A DNA stretch of 64,000 nt from Diplonema papillatum (Eukaryota > Euglenozoa > Diplonemea > Diplonemida > Diplonemidae). Below, in pieces: positions 33,155-42,889 of the stretch. Below the pieces are notes generated by a model, which was given only the letters and a program-made list of their open reading frames with translations, was not told the DNA's origin and searched no databases. The stretch is taken from NCBI GenBank assembly GCA_030068145.1, contig JAPJBO010000245.1, forward strand, positions 124,001 to 188,000, in the 5' to 3' direction. How positions within the stretch are numbered: the stretch's first letter is position 1; every line of letters begins with the position of its first letter. Position numbers and translations under genes: made by a program.

Positions 33155-34616
33155 CCTGAACAAGGCGTGCCCTGGACCTTCAGTGTCCTCGCCCCGATCT
33201 TGAAAAAGTTAGGGTAAGGACTGTTGTTGCTTGCTTTAGAACGACATGTGCGCCCAGGATCGATGATGCGTTGTGACAGGTAAGAAGGAGGGTGTTTTCT
33301 TCTTCTTCTTTCTTGCCTGTGATTCGGTGTGAATTAGTTTGGGTACAGAAGGGAGTGTGTAGTTTTGTTCTGAAGGTACTTGTATGAAGCTGGCCGTGGA
33401 ACCCACTGTGGATCCATTCTCCCGTCCAGGCCTGACGCCGTCAGCAAGAACCCGTCACTGGTTCAACAGTGGTTGCGGGCTGCTTCTGTAGCGCGGAAGT
33501 TGTCGGTGGGGTTTGTAGACAACCGTCTCGCACTGTATAGGGCCAATTCCCATTCCAGCACCTTTTTGAACTTTTTGCCCATTCCAGCGCTATCGCAAAA
33601 TTTTTGCCAACATCTCCAAACTTTTTGCCCATTCCAGGCTGGAGCGGATCCAGCACTCGCCGTGACTTGGTCCAACGTTTTTTGCCCATCACAGGGGATA
33701 AAGTCGAAAACAGTACGTTTCCCAAGCTTGTGCCCAATACAGTATAGAGGCCCACGTTTGTGCCCAAAACAGTACGTTGTCCAAAACAGTACTTTCGCCA
33801 AGTTTGTGCCCAAAAGAGCACTTGCCTGCGGTCACAGCGTAGCCACAATAGCCATTGTGGGAAAGTTGTGGGTGCACGGTACTACGCAGAATGGCGACTG
33901 TGCCACTAGATTCGTGGCAGATTTTTTACGAATTTTTGTGGAAAACTGATTTTATTCAACTCCCAAAAAAATCTCGAAGGGTTTGTAATGGAAGCGTGAC
34001 GGTAAAGAATCACTTTATTTCACGGGCGTGAAATAAAGACTCTATTGTCACGGCTCGTTTTACGAGTAAATTTGGTTTGTTACTTTATTGTCACGGCAAA
34101 TTTACTTTATTGTCACTCCATGGTGAACACAGAAAAATCGCTAACGTAGCACAATCCTGTGCAACGGGTTTGCGGATATGATCATGTCGCTCTCGCAGTG
34201 GACTGTTGAAGTCATTATCGCGATGACAGCCTACCCCGGGACCGAGTCCTGCTGTCCAAAATACCACAGTGTTCAAAATCGCAGGCGATTGAATCGGTCT
34301 GGACAGGGCTGGTCGCCACACAGAGGGAAACATAAAAACATGAATGTACCTGGTCATCCTTTTGCTCCGCGTTAGGTCGGGAGAGGAACGGTATCCGGGG
34401 TGCCTTGTTGTCGGCTCCGGTTAGAAGTCCGGTTGGGGAGCTTCGTCACGTGTGGCAAGCCACCGTGTGGAACGAGGAGCCCGGCAAGCATTTCCCCCGT
34501 TTATTCGCACAGAATCCACCTGAAATTGCCGAAAGGTCCAGTACAAACCGGGAAAACCCCCACAAGCCGCGGATTTCGCTAAATAATAGCGAATTCTGGC
34601 TGAGTCACCCCGCCCA
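33155..34616. other. ATG2 5' flank with degenerate minisatellite
   Basis: From 33540 to 33840 the words TTTTTGCCCATTCCAG and TTTGTGCCCAAAACAGTA recur irregularly; this is a decayed relative of the 25-bp motif (AACTTTTTGCCCATTCTCGA) in the TIRs at 36.7, 40.7 and 42 kb. At 34003-34110 a short cluster of CTTTATTGTCACGGC repeats occurs. No gene seen. Confidence 0.55.
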
Positions 34617-34617
34617 A

Positions 34618-35127
34618 TGGGCCACATTGTGGCAAGTTGTGGCTAACCAGCCCTGAGTGGCAGCTGTTACACATGGCAGGAGAAATGGCTCCTGCCATGC
34701 GCCCTGGCGGCTCGCCGGCAATTCCAATCTCTCTCTCAGCCTGCCAGCCTGCGGCAAGGAGGACAAGATCCAGTCACCATCCGCCAGCTCCTGATTATTT
34801 TCAGACGACTAACACTTTTTCTTTGCAGCTTCTACTGTAAGAGCAGCATCACTCAAATCTTGATTGACTGCGGCGGTACTTCTGCGCTCTGAGTCTCTCC
34901 CGCTCCTCCTCTGGGGTCATTCGGGGTGACGTTGCGCCCGTCGCTGGTTACTTCTCGCGAAGAGGTCTTACAAGTAGAACGGGTCACTCGCGCAAACCTG
35001 AATTATGCACGAATCTGTGCACAATGCCTTAAGTAAACCGTTTACCCGTAGTCTGCAGTGTCAATGACACAGAGTGCGCAACCAGGGCATGGGCCACATA
35101 GTGGCAAGTTGTGGCTAACCAGCCCTG
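34618..35127. mobile_element. Internal fragment of the TIR-element family, flanked by direct repeats
   Basis: 34660-35080 matches 40070-40520 in the same orientation (ATGGCTCCTGCCATGCGCCC and GCATAATTCAGG on the reverse strand). It is bracketed by two direct copies of GGGCCACATTGTGGCAAGTT(GTGGCTAACCAGCCCTG), at 34618-34655 and 35090-35127. On the minus strand at 34920 it opens the small frame MTPEEERERLRAQKYRRSQ, also found in the other copies. Confidence 0.7.
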
Positions 35128-35137
35128 TCACGTGTAG

Positions 35138-35240
35138 CAGTGTGGGGGCCAGCTACGGTAGCTGGTAGCTAGCTACCAGCTACTGGTAGCTCAGCTACCG
35201 GTAGCTCTGGTAGCTCGTGGTAGCTCAAAAAAAAATTTTT
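35138..35240. repeat. CAGTGTGGGGGC terminus with GGTAGCT-rich palindromic repeats
   Basis: Starts CAGTGTGGGGGCCAGCTACG and consists of iterated AGCTACCGGTAGCT-type words. An inverted, diverged partner ends at about 42890 (GGTAGCTGGTAGCCCCCCAC). The same CAGTGTGGGGGC end bounds the element at 35729-36526, so this is probably one terminus of a related element. Confidence 0.55.
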
Positions 35241-35728
35241 TTTTATGTCGAATTCGCTCGAAACTCGCAGGGGACGACCGAAAATTGCGGAAAACAGCAA
35301 AAAAACGCACAGAAAATTGTGCTTTTTCGAAAAAAATGGACGGGCGAATGGCCCCAAAGTGGAAAAGCTATCGGCTGTGCAATCGCGCTCCAGCTGCCCT
35401 GCGGAAGTGAAAGGCCAACGAACCACAAATTAATCTTTCGTTCTAGGGTCTATTTTTCACGGTTCTCTTCATCGGAGCAAGAGACGAGCAAAAAACGGCG
35501 AAAAAGGTCTGCAACGTGGACCAGCGAAGAAATGTCACCAGCCAGGGGATGGATACCCGCCCTTCCCAAAAATGCAAACCTGGTGGGTTCCACGCCCGGT
35601 GCCCTGCATCTTATAAAGACCCACGATCCATGCACATAACTTTCGATCCCCGGGTGTATTTTTCACAAATCTCTCCATCGGAGCTGATCACGAGCAAAAT
35701 TTCGTCGAAAAAGGTCTGCTGCATGGAC

Positions 35729-36526
35729 CAGTGTGGGGGCTGGCACCGGTGCTGGCCGGTGCCCGGTGCTGAGCACCAGCACCGGGCACCGCGGTGCTGG
35801 CGGTGCTCTCCGGTGCTGGAAAAAATAATTTCGGTTTTAACACCTCAAAAAGCTCAAAAAAACGAAAAAAAAGTGTTGAAATCATCGTTTGGGCCTCGTT
35901 CTCGGGGAATTTTTTTTGAGTTGCACCCCCCCCACGCTCCCCCATTGAGTCTGGGTCACAGTGGGTGCTTCCCCATTACGACTGTGGGCCTGATCCTGGA
36001 AGCCGGTCCACAGTACCAGACCTCTTTCGACGACTTTTTGCTCGAGATCAGCTCCGATGAAGAGATCGGTGGATAGTAGACCCGGGGGCCAAAGAGTTGG
36101 TACGTGGTTCGTCGAGCCAGGGACCGGGACGTGGATCCGCGTGAAAAGGGAAATCGTGGAAATCGAAGTTTCCATTTCAGATTTCTTGGTTCAGATGCCT
36201 GTGCACGTGAAATTATCAATTCCCGCAGGGAGCGTTTTTTGACACGACGAGAAAGGTCTGCTCCACGGGCCAGCAAAAGAATGTCACAAAACAGGGGATT
36301 TATCTTTGCAAAACTGGCGGGTTCCTTATCCGCCGTAACCCGGTACCCTTTACCTCGTACGAACCCAAGAAACGCGCACATACTTTTCGGTCGCCGGATC
36401 CATTTCTCACGGCTCTCTTCATCGGAGCTGCTCGCGAGCAAAAACTCGTTGAAAAAGGTCTGCTACGGGGTGGTTGAAGTCAAATACCAGACCCAGCACC
36501 GGTGCTGTGGTGCCAGCCCCCACACT
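35729..36526. mobile_element. TIR DNA element (hAT-like ends CAGTGTGGGGGC) with target duplication
   Basis: Left end CAGTGTGGGGGCTGGCACCG and right end GGTGCCAGCCCCCACACTG are inverted repeats; further in, both ends are rich in CACCGGTGCTGG words. GCATGGAC(C) is duplicated at 35721-35729 and 36527-36535, and the host ~210-bp unit resumes exactly across the gap. The 8-bp (or 9-bp) duplication and CAGTG terminus are what the hAT superfamily shows. No transposase frame is present, so it is non-autonomous. It has captured pieces of the ~210-bp unit. Confidence 0.8.
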
Positions 36527-36741
36527 GCATGGACCAGCGAAGAAATACCACCAAGCGGGGGATCGATACCCCGGATATTACCCGTCCTTCCCATCGAATC
36601 CCAATGCAAACCTGGTGGGTTCCACGCGGTGCCCTCCGCCTTGTAAGGACTCACGAACCATGACATGCTTTATGGTCTCCGGGTCCATTCTTCACGGATC
36701 TCGTCATCGAAGCTGATCGCGAGCTAAAATTCATCGAAAAA

Positions 36742-36945
36742 GGGGACAATTCCCATCTTAGTACACTTCCTTATGTTTGTGCCCATTCTCGAACACTATT
36801 TAACTTTTTGCCCATTCTCGAACACTCGCTAACTTTTTGCCCATTCTCGAACACTTTTAAACTTTTTGCCCATTCTCGGTAACTTTGTGCCCATTCTCGA
36901 ACACTATTTAACTTTTTGCCCATTCTCGAGCATTCCAGTTTTTGT
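36742..36945 (-). repeat. Left TIR: 25-bp motif array
   Basis: Six or so copies of CCCATTCTCGAACACT...AACTTTTTG following GGGGACAATTCCCAT, with variants TTTGTGCCCATTC. It is the inverse of 41907-42102. Confidence 0.85.
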
Positions 36946-37394
36946 GATGAAAATGTCACTTCCCCGAGACATTTGCCTCAAGTTTTACCGCGAGAACAGC
37001 TGAGTTCACTGATTCGAAGACGGTACCCTTGCTAACTTCAGGCCGCAGCCTCTTCGGCATCTACACTCGGGTTCTTGGTTGCTTCAAGCTCTTCTACACG
37101 TGACGGTGGTGTGCGAGCTACCCCGTTTAAAAACCCGGCACAGACTTCGCTGAGTTTGCTCGTCTTGCTTGCAAATTGTGCGGCGGCCATTGAGTGACCT
37201 TAGTTCACTGACCTACACCAGGAGAAGCAGCTTGCAAACTTTGCAGCAAAGTGATTCAAAAAGTTTGACCGAAAATTTTTGGGTCAAAAAATTTCGGTCA
37301 ATTTTTGGGTCAAAAATTTTGGTTCAAAAATTTAGGACAAAATTTTTGGGTCAAATTTTTTGGCCAAAAATTCGGGGTCCAATTTTTTTGGGTA

Positions 37395-37545
37395 ATACGC
37401 GGTGCATATATTTGTAAATTTTAGTTTTTTCGCGCATATATTTGTAAAAAAAAACAGTTTTTTCGCGCATATATTTGTAAAAAAAGACAGTTTTTTCGCG
37501 CATATATTTGTAAAAAAAAAAAAAAAGTTTTTTCGCGCACTACAA
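37395..37545. repeat. Tandem TTTTTTCGCGCATATATTTG repeats
   Basis: Four ~34-bp copies of TTTTTTCGCGCATATATTTG followed by TAAAAAAA. The inverted counterpart array is at 39095-39270. Confidence 0.85.
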
Positions 37546-37594
37546 ATACGTTTTCTTTGCAACAAAAGCAGAGCGCCTCTTATCACTGGAGGCT

Positions 37595-38005
37595 GGCATA
37601 CCCAGACCCGCAAACCCGCATACCCTAACCCGCAAACCTTCGCATACCCTAACCCGCAAACCCCGCAAACCCGCATACCCGAACCCGCCAACCCTAATAC
37701 CCGCATACCGAGACCCGCAAACCCGCATACCCTAACCCGCAAACCCCGCAAACCCGCATACCCTAACCCGCAAACCCCGCAAACCCGCATACCCGAACCC
37801 GCAAACCCTAAACCCGCATACCGAGACCCGCAAACCCGCGTACCCTAACCCGCAAACCCGCAAACCCGCCAACCCGCGTACCCTAACCCGCAAACCCCGC
37901 AAACCCGCGTACTCTAACCCGCAAACCCGCCAACCCGCGCACCCTAACCCGCAAACCCCGCAAACCCGCATACCCTAACCCGCAAACCCCGCAAACCCGC
38001 CGTGC
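37595..38005. repeat. Telomere-like minisatellite (CCCTAACCCGCAAACCC)n
   Basis: About 410 bp of irregular CCCTAACCCGCAAACC, CCGCAAACCCGCATA and related words, C-rich strand shown. CCCTAA is the core of TTAGGG telomeres, but the copies are degenerate and lie inside the composite TIR element, so this is interstitial. No gene; the long Cys/Gly/Val-rich minus-strand frame is a by-product. Confidence 0.85.
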
Positions 38006-39090
38006 CGGAACTGTTTTGCAAATACACACAGCAGATCAAAGAAAGGGGGGCAAGGTCAGCGCTCTTGTTAAGGATCAGCCACTTTGGCCGGATGGCCGGA
38101 TAAACCAGACCCCCCCCCCCCCCCCCCCCCCTCTACAGTGCAGTTGCCTTGGAGGCTGGGTGGTCAAATTCTCTAAGGTGAAATGGTCAAAATTCCCTGC
38201 CAAAAGTGGGCCCACAAAAATTTTCCAAAGTGTGGTATTTGGGGTATTTGGGGCAAAAAAAAAATTTTTTTTTCTGACCGCCCACCGTGGTGACCACCTT
38301 AGAGTGTGACAGGTAGCGTCTCCCCCCTCCACAGTGAAAATAGCCTGAGGGGGGGGGTCAGCCGGCTGATGGATGGATGGATGGTTCTTAACAAGATGCC
38401 TGGGCAAGGTGGAAAATGCAGATCAAACGGGAGTAGAATGTGCACACTGACGTACTATGCCGTGTTCTGAAAGCTGTCGAGGGGCCCCTCCATAGGTTCT
38501 CGCATGATTCGTTCGCCTTTGTAACACTATCCGTTTGTAGTACGCTTCGCAATTGTGTTCTTGCACTCTAGCCGAATGGCGGGTGGCGGATTTCCGCGCT
38601 CGTACCTTGTGTCTTTTTGAAACACTGCCACGGGGCTGGTGGCCCCCAAAAATGGAAAAAAAAAAATTGCTCAACTTCATCAAAAATTACCGCAGTTTTT
38701 GTTCCAAAATTTTAAAATTCAAAAAACCCAATTTTTTTCCGGAATTTCTTTTTTGGCCATTTCCAAAAAGACACAAGGTTTTGACCCTGCATGGTACATC
38801 CGTTGTGGAACCTCTCGTTGTTTTTGGCATCATACACCCGACATAGTCACTTTGTGGGCCCTATAATAGGCTACGAACTTCATGGTATTTTTACAAATGT
38901 GTGAGTGTATGTCATTTTGTATAGTACGTTGAAGTACATTCATTGTGGACCCCATATTCTCGCGATGCTGTGTTTGGCGTCAAAAACCCGTCTGAATTCA
39001 CTTTTGATGGCTTTAATGAGGCTAAACACTCGAAATAGGCACTTTGGGGGGAATTTTTTTGAAAGGGTCTCCCAACAAGAATTGTGGCAT
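38006..39090. other. Interior of the composite element, no gene recognised
   Basis: Contains a C-run of about 22 bases (38110-38131) and two roughly symmetrical stretches with CCACCTTAGAGTGTGAC-like words near 38300. AT-rich homopolymer tracts are common. No conserved frame seen. Confidence 0.5.
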
Positions 39091-39094
39091 ATGC

Positions 39095-39270
39095 GCGAAA
39101 AAACTGTTTTTTACAAATATATGCGCGAAAAAACTGTTTTTTACAAATATATGCGCGAAAAACTGTTTTTTTTACAAATATATGCGCGAAAAAACTAAAA
39201 CTGACAAACATATGCACCGCGCATATATTTGTCAATTTTAGTTTTTTCGCGCATATATTTGTAAAAATAG
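39095..39270. repeat. Inverted CGCGCATATATTTG array with central palindrome
   Basis: Copies of ACAAATATATGCGCGAAAAA run up to about 39190, then the same word runs in the opposite sense from 39217, forming an imperfect hairpin. Same family as 37395-37545. Confidence 0.85.
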
Positions 39271-39284
39271 CTATTTATTACCTG

Positions 39285-39395
39285 TTAATAATGGCGAAAA
39301 TTTTCACTCGAGAACCCAATTTTTTGGCACGAGACCCGGAGGGTCGAGTGCCAAAAAATTGGGTTCGAGAGTGAAAATTTTCGCCATTAATGGGT
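39285..39395. repeat. Palindrome with ~45-bp arms
   Basis: TAATGGCGAAAATTTTCACTC...GAACCCAATTTTTTGGCAC is followed after about 15 bp by its near-exact inverse, ending in AAAATTTTCGCCATTA. It could extrude as a cruciform or form an RNA hairpin. Confidence 0.85.
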
Positions 39396-39805
39396 GATAA
39401 CATAATTTTATTTCACTGGTGTCCCAAATGAGTCACTCCAAACGACCCGGAAAAAGTGGGGTAGTGAAGAAAACAGAGTTACGAGTGTTTTTAACGGAAT
39501 GAAGGTAAAAAATACCCAGGATATACAGAAAAAGGGGAGACCAAGAACAGAATCATGCCCGGAAGGAAGAGAAAAGTGCCAACACCATCATCTGACAGCA
39601 GTTCGTCTGACAGCAGCTCAACATTGCTGAGGGAGCTATCATTCAGATTGGTACAGATGCTATCAAGCCGCACCCTAAGGGCACCAAAAAATAATCACAT
39701 GGCAAGCTGTTTACATCATTCTTCTTCTTTTTTGTCGTTTTTCCATTGGTAACATCATTGTTTTTACCCACCTGAACCGTTTTTTCTTCACTCGTGACCA
39801 GTTTT
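39396..39805. other. Interior of composite element with one small basic frame
   Basis: A short plus-strand frame from 39555 begins MPGRKRKVPTPSSDSSSSDS, resembling a nuclear-localisation signal plus serine-rich tail. It is 65 codons long, without a homologue I recognise. Probably a relic. Confidence 0.3.
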
Positions 39806-39925
39806 TAGGGTAGTGGTTAAAAAAGGGGGGGTAGTGGTTAAGAAAGGGGGGGTAGTGGTTAAAAAAGGGGGGGTAGTGGTTAAAAAAGGGGGGGTAGTGG
39901 TTAAAAAATGGGGGTAGTAAAAAAA
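39806..39925. repeat. 22-bp tandem repeat (GGGGGGGTAGTGGTTAAAAAA)n
   Basis: Five or six copies with small length changes in the G and A runs. Confidence 0.9.
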
Positions 39926-40039
39926 TGGAGTGAAGAATTTGGGACCCCAGTGAAATTAAAACAGTTTTTCGCGCATACGTTTCGTATGCGCACAGTTTTT
40001 TCGGCAGTTTATCGCGCATATATATATTTGTAAGTTTCC

Positions 40040-40690
40040 CAATTTTTTTGGTCAATTTTTTTTCAGAGTTGAAGTGGCAGCGGTTACACTTGGCACATGG
40101 CTGCATGATGGCAGGAGAAATGGCTCCTGCCATGCGCCCTGGCGGCTCGCCGGCAATTCCAGTCTCTCTCTCAGCCTGCCAGCCTGCGGCAGGGAGGACA
40201 AGATCCAGTCACCAGCCGCCAGCTCCTGATTATTTTCAGACGACTGGCACTTTTTCTTTGCAGCTTCTACTGTAAGAGTAGCATCACTCAAATCTTGATT
40301 GGCCCGCTCCTCTGGAGTCATTCGTGACGTCGCGCCCGTCGCTGGTTACTACTCGTGGTAAAACAGTGGCTCTGATTCTGAAGAGGTTTCGGCACAGAAT
40401 TTGGAAGCGCTACAAGTAGAACGGGCTGGTCACTCGCGCATACCTGAATTATGCACGAATCTGCACAATACCTTTAGAAAACCGTTTACCCGTAGTCTGC
40501 GGTGTCACCAGGATACCGAGCCGGGACGCAGCAGCCAACCACAATGCTGGCACCTTGTTCGAGGAACGGATCCGACGGAAATCGGAATCGGAAATGGCGA
40601 ACCCAAAAATGGCTGGGATTTTTTGGATGTATGGGTGGTGAGTTCGAATCCCACCCTGGGCAATTTTCAATGTTCGAGAATGGGCAAAAA
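40040..40690 (-). repeat. Left arm of a large inverted repeat
   Basis: Inverse of 40830-41510 apart from short indels. It contains GTGAGTTCGAATCCCACC (40629-40646), a B-box-like word, and on the minus strand the frame beginning MTPEERANQDLSDATLTVEA. Confidence 0.85.
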
Positions 40691-40693
40691 GTT

Positions 40694-40840
40694 GGGCTAA
40701 TTCCCATTCTCGAACACAATTTAACTTTTTGCCCATTCTCGAACACTCGCTAACTTTTTGCCCATTCTCGAACACTTTTTAACTTTTTGCCCATTCTCGA
40801 ACAGTCGCCTAACTTTTTGCCCATTCTCGAACATTGAAAT
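40694..40840 (-). repeat. Internal TIR: GGGCTAATTCCC end and 25-bp motif array
   Basis: Starts GGGCTAATTCCCATTCTCGA and continues with five 25-bp motifs, the last as ACAGTCGCCTAACTTTTTG. It is the inverse of 42104-42227. Confidence 0.85.
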
Positions 40841-41510
40841 TTGCCCAGGGTGGGATTCGAACTCACCACCCATACATCCAAAAAATCCCAGCCATTTTTG
40901 GGTTCGCCATTTCCGATTCCGATTTCCGTCGGATCCGTTCCTCGAACAAGGTGCCAGCATTGTGGTTGGCTGCTGCGTCCCGGCTCGGTATCCTGGTTGC
41001 GCACTGGGTCATTGACACCGCAGACTACGGGTAAACGGTTTTCTAAACACAGATTCGTGCATAATTCAGGTATGCACGAGTGACCAGCCCGTTCTACTTG
41101 TAGCGCTTCCTAATTCTGTGCCGAAACCTCTTCAGAATCAGAGCCACTGTTTTACCACGAGTAGTAACCAGCGACGGGCGCGACGTCACGAATGACTCCA
41201 GAGGAGGAGCGGGAGAGACTCAGAGCGGTAAGTAACGCCGCAGCCAATCAAGATTTGAGTGATGCTACTCTTACAGTAGAAGCTGCAAAGAAAAAGTGCC
41301 AGTCGTCTGAAAATAATCAGGAGCTGGCGGATGGTGACTGGATCTTGTCCTCCCTGCCGCAGGCTGGCAGGCTGAGAGAGAGACTGGAATTGCCGGCGAG
41401 CCGCCAGGGCGCATGGCAGGAGCCATTTCTCCTGCCATCATGCAGCCATGTGCCAAGTGTAACCGCCACTTCAACTCTGAAAAAAAATTGACCAAAAAAA
41501 TTGGACCCCG
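40830..41510 (+). repeat. Right arm of the large inverted repeat, with small conserved frame
   Basis: Inverse of 40040-40690. The plus-strand frame at 41192-41491 reads MTPEEERERLRAVSNAAANQD then LSDATLTVEAAKKKCQSSEN. The third copy (34.9 kb, minus) keeps the start MTPEEERERLRA but differs by indels after it. Near the end, another frame reads PCAKCNRHFNSEKKL, the first half of a C2H2-like finger. These may be remnants of the protein of an autonomous relative. Confidence 0.6.
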
Positions 41511-41906
41511 AATTTTTGACCAAAAAATTTGTCCTAAATTTTTGACCCAAAATTTTTGTCCTAAATTTTTGACCCAAAAAGTTTCGGTCAAATTTTTTGG
41601 ATCACTTTGCTGCAGAGTTTGCAAGCTGTAGGTCAGTGAACTAAGGTCACTCAATGGCCGCCGCGCAATTTGCAAGCAAGACGAGCAAACTCAGTGAAGT
41701 CTGTGCCGGGGTTTTAAACGGGGTAGCTCGCACACCACCGTCACGTGTAGAAGAGCTTGAAGCAACCAAGAACCCGAGTTTAGATGCCGAAGAGGCTGCG
41801 GCCTGAAGTTAGCAAGGGTACCGTCTTCGAATCAGTGAACGCAGCTGTTCTCGCGGTGAAACTTGAGGCAAATGTCTCGGGGAAGTGACATTTTCACCAC
41901 AAAAAC

Positions 41907-42227
41907 TGGAATGTTCGAGAATGGGCAAAAAGTTAAATGGTGTTCCAGAATGGGCACAAAGTTACCGAGAATGGGCAAAAAGTTAAAAAGTGTTCGAGAA
42001 TGGGCAAAAAGTTAGCGAGTGTTCGAGAATGGGCAAAAAGTTAATTAGTGTTCGAGAATGGGCACAAACATAAGGAAGTGTACTATAATGGGAATTGTCC
42101 CCAAAAAGTTAGGCGACTGTTCGAGAATGGGCAAAAAGTTAAAAAGTGTTCGAGAATGGGCAAAAAGTTAGCGAGTGTTCGAGAATGGGCAAAAAGTTAA
42201 ATTGTGTTCGAGAATGGGAATTAGCCC
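41907..42227 (+). repeat. Right TIRs of the composite element (two adjacent ends)
   Basis: 41907-42102 is a 25-bp motif array ending ATGGGAATTGTCCCC; 42104-42227 is a second array ending ATGGGAATTAGCCC. Each is the inverse of a different left end (36742 and 40694). The direct abutment indicates that two element ends were joined by insertion or recombination. Confidence 0.85.
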
Positions 42228-42445
42228 TCGAAAAAGGTCTGCTACGTGGACCAGCGAAGAAATGTCATGAGCCAGGGGATCGATACCCGTCCTAAGCCCG
42301 ATGCCACTCCCGGGTTCCCTGCAACTTGTAAGGCGCAAACCACGCACATACTCTTAGCACCCCGAGTCAAATTTTCACGGATCTCTTCATCGGAGCTGAT
42401 CGCGAGCAAAAATTCGTCAAAAAAGGTCTGCTACGACAGCTGTGT

Positions 42446-42889
42446 GGATCGGCAAAAAAATCCCAACCAGTCTGAGCCACCAATGGCTGGTGCAGGGCTG
42501 GTTAGCCACAACTTGCCACAATGTGGCACAACTTTAGCCACAATGTTGTGGCTAAATTGTGGCTAAATGTGCAAAAATTTTGATCGAAAAAAAGACCACC
42601 CAAAACACGCTAAACACCGTTTTCCGGGTAGATTTTCGTGTTTTTTGGATGGTTTTGGGTATTCTGGGCCTCATACCCCCCCAACAGCCTGGTGGCTGCC
42701 ACTGACTGCCGTGGCTGTCGCTACACTGACCAGGGGGGGGTCGAAAAAAGCCGGAAAAAGGCATTTCGTCACGTTTCTTTGCATTTTTTCGCATTTTTGG
42801 CCGAGTTTCGGACCCAATCCATTTTTTCCACTTTTTGAGCTACCACGAGCTACCCGGTAGCTCTGGTGGGTAGCTGGTAGCCCCCCACA
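42446..42889. other. Element debris between TIR elements
   Basis: 42488-42530 is an inverted copy of the GTGGCTAACCAGCCCTG word seen at 34.6 and 35.1 kb. 42837-42889 is an inverted, diverged copy of the GGTAGCT-rich terminus at 35138-35240. The middle has no gene. Confidence 0.5.

Larger units (their letters stand above)
36742..42227. mobile_element. Composite 5.5-kb TIR element with 8-bp target duplication
   Basis: TCGAAAAA stands at 36734-36741 and 42228-42235 and the host ~210-bp unit continues across, so the block entered as one insertion or grew after one. Left end GGGGACAATTCCCAT (36742) pairs with its exact inverse ending at 42102. A second end type, GGGCTAATTCCCATT at 40694, pairs with its inverse ending at 42227. 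Both end types lead into arrays of the 25-bp motif AACTTTTTGCCCATTCTCGA. Between them lie a large inverted repeat (40040-40690 against 40830-41510), a second pair (36742-37390 against 41500-42102), a telomere-like minisatellite and palindromes. No recognisable transposase is present. Confidence 0.75.
35448..42445. repeat. Array of ~210-bp units, interrupted by two TIR insertions
   Basis: The unit contains TCTTCATCGGAGCTGATCGC, AAAAAGGTCTGCTACGTGGA, CCAGCCAGGGGATCGATACC and CAAACCTGGTGGGTTCCACG. Copies or partial copies lie at 35448-35650, 35651-35728 continued at 36527-36741, and 42228-42445. Further copies are inside the insertion at 36225-36480 (same strand) and 36040-36110 (inverted). Removing the insertions at 35729-36526 and 36742-42227 restores a continuous array. 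Another cluster of the same unit is at 60300-60610. GGGGATCGATACCCG resembles a Pol III B box only loosely. Confidence 0.8.

Noticed and set aside
33441..33848. Minus-strand frame over the degenerate minisatellite upstream of ATG2
   Set aside because: Its residues are repeats of the minisatellite word (WAKSSK, FWAQTW) in two phases, so it is not a gene.
34070..34110. Spliced-leader RNA gene suggested by ACTTTATTG words
   Set aside because: Only the short word matches; no leader-length sequence followed by a GT and Sm-like site is present, and the words recur as a local repeat.
37595..38005. True chromosome end
   Set aside because: The repeat is degenerate, flanked by unique and transposon DNA on both sides, and lies within a bounded insertion.
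40629..40646. tRNA gene at the word GTGAGTTCGAATCCCACC
   Set aside because: The T-arm-like hairpin is present in both inverted copies but no acceptor or anticodon arm can be drawn around it.
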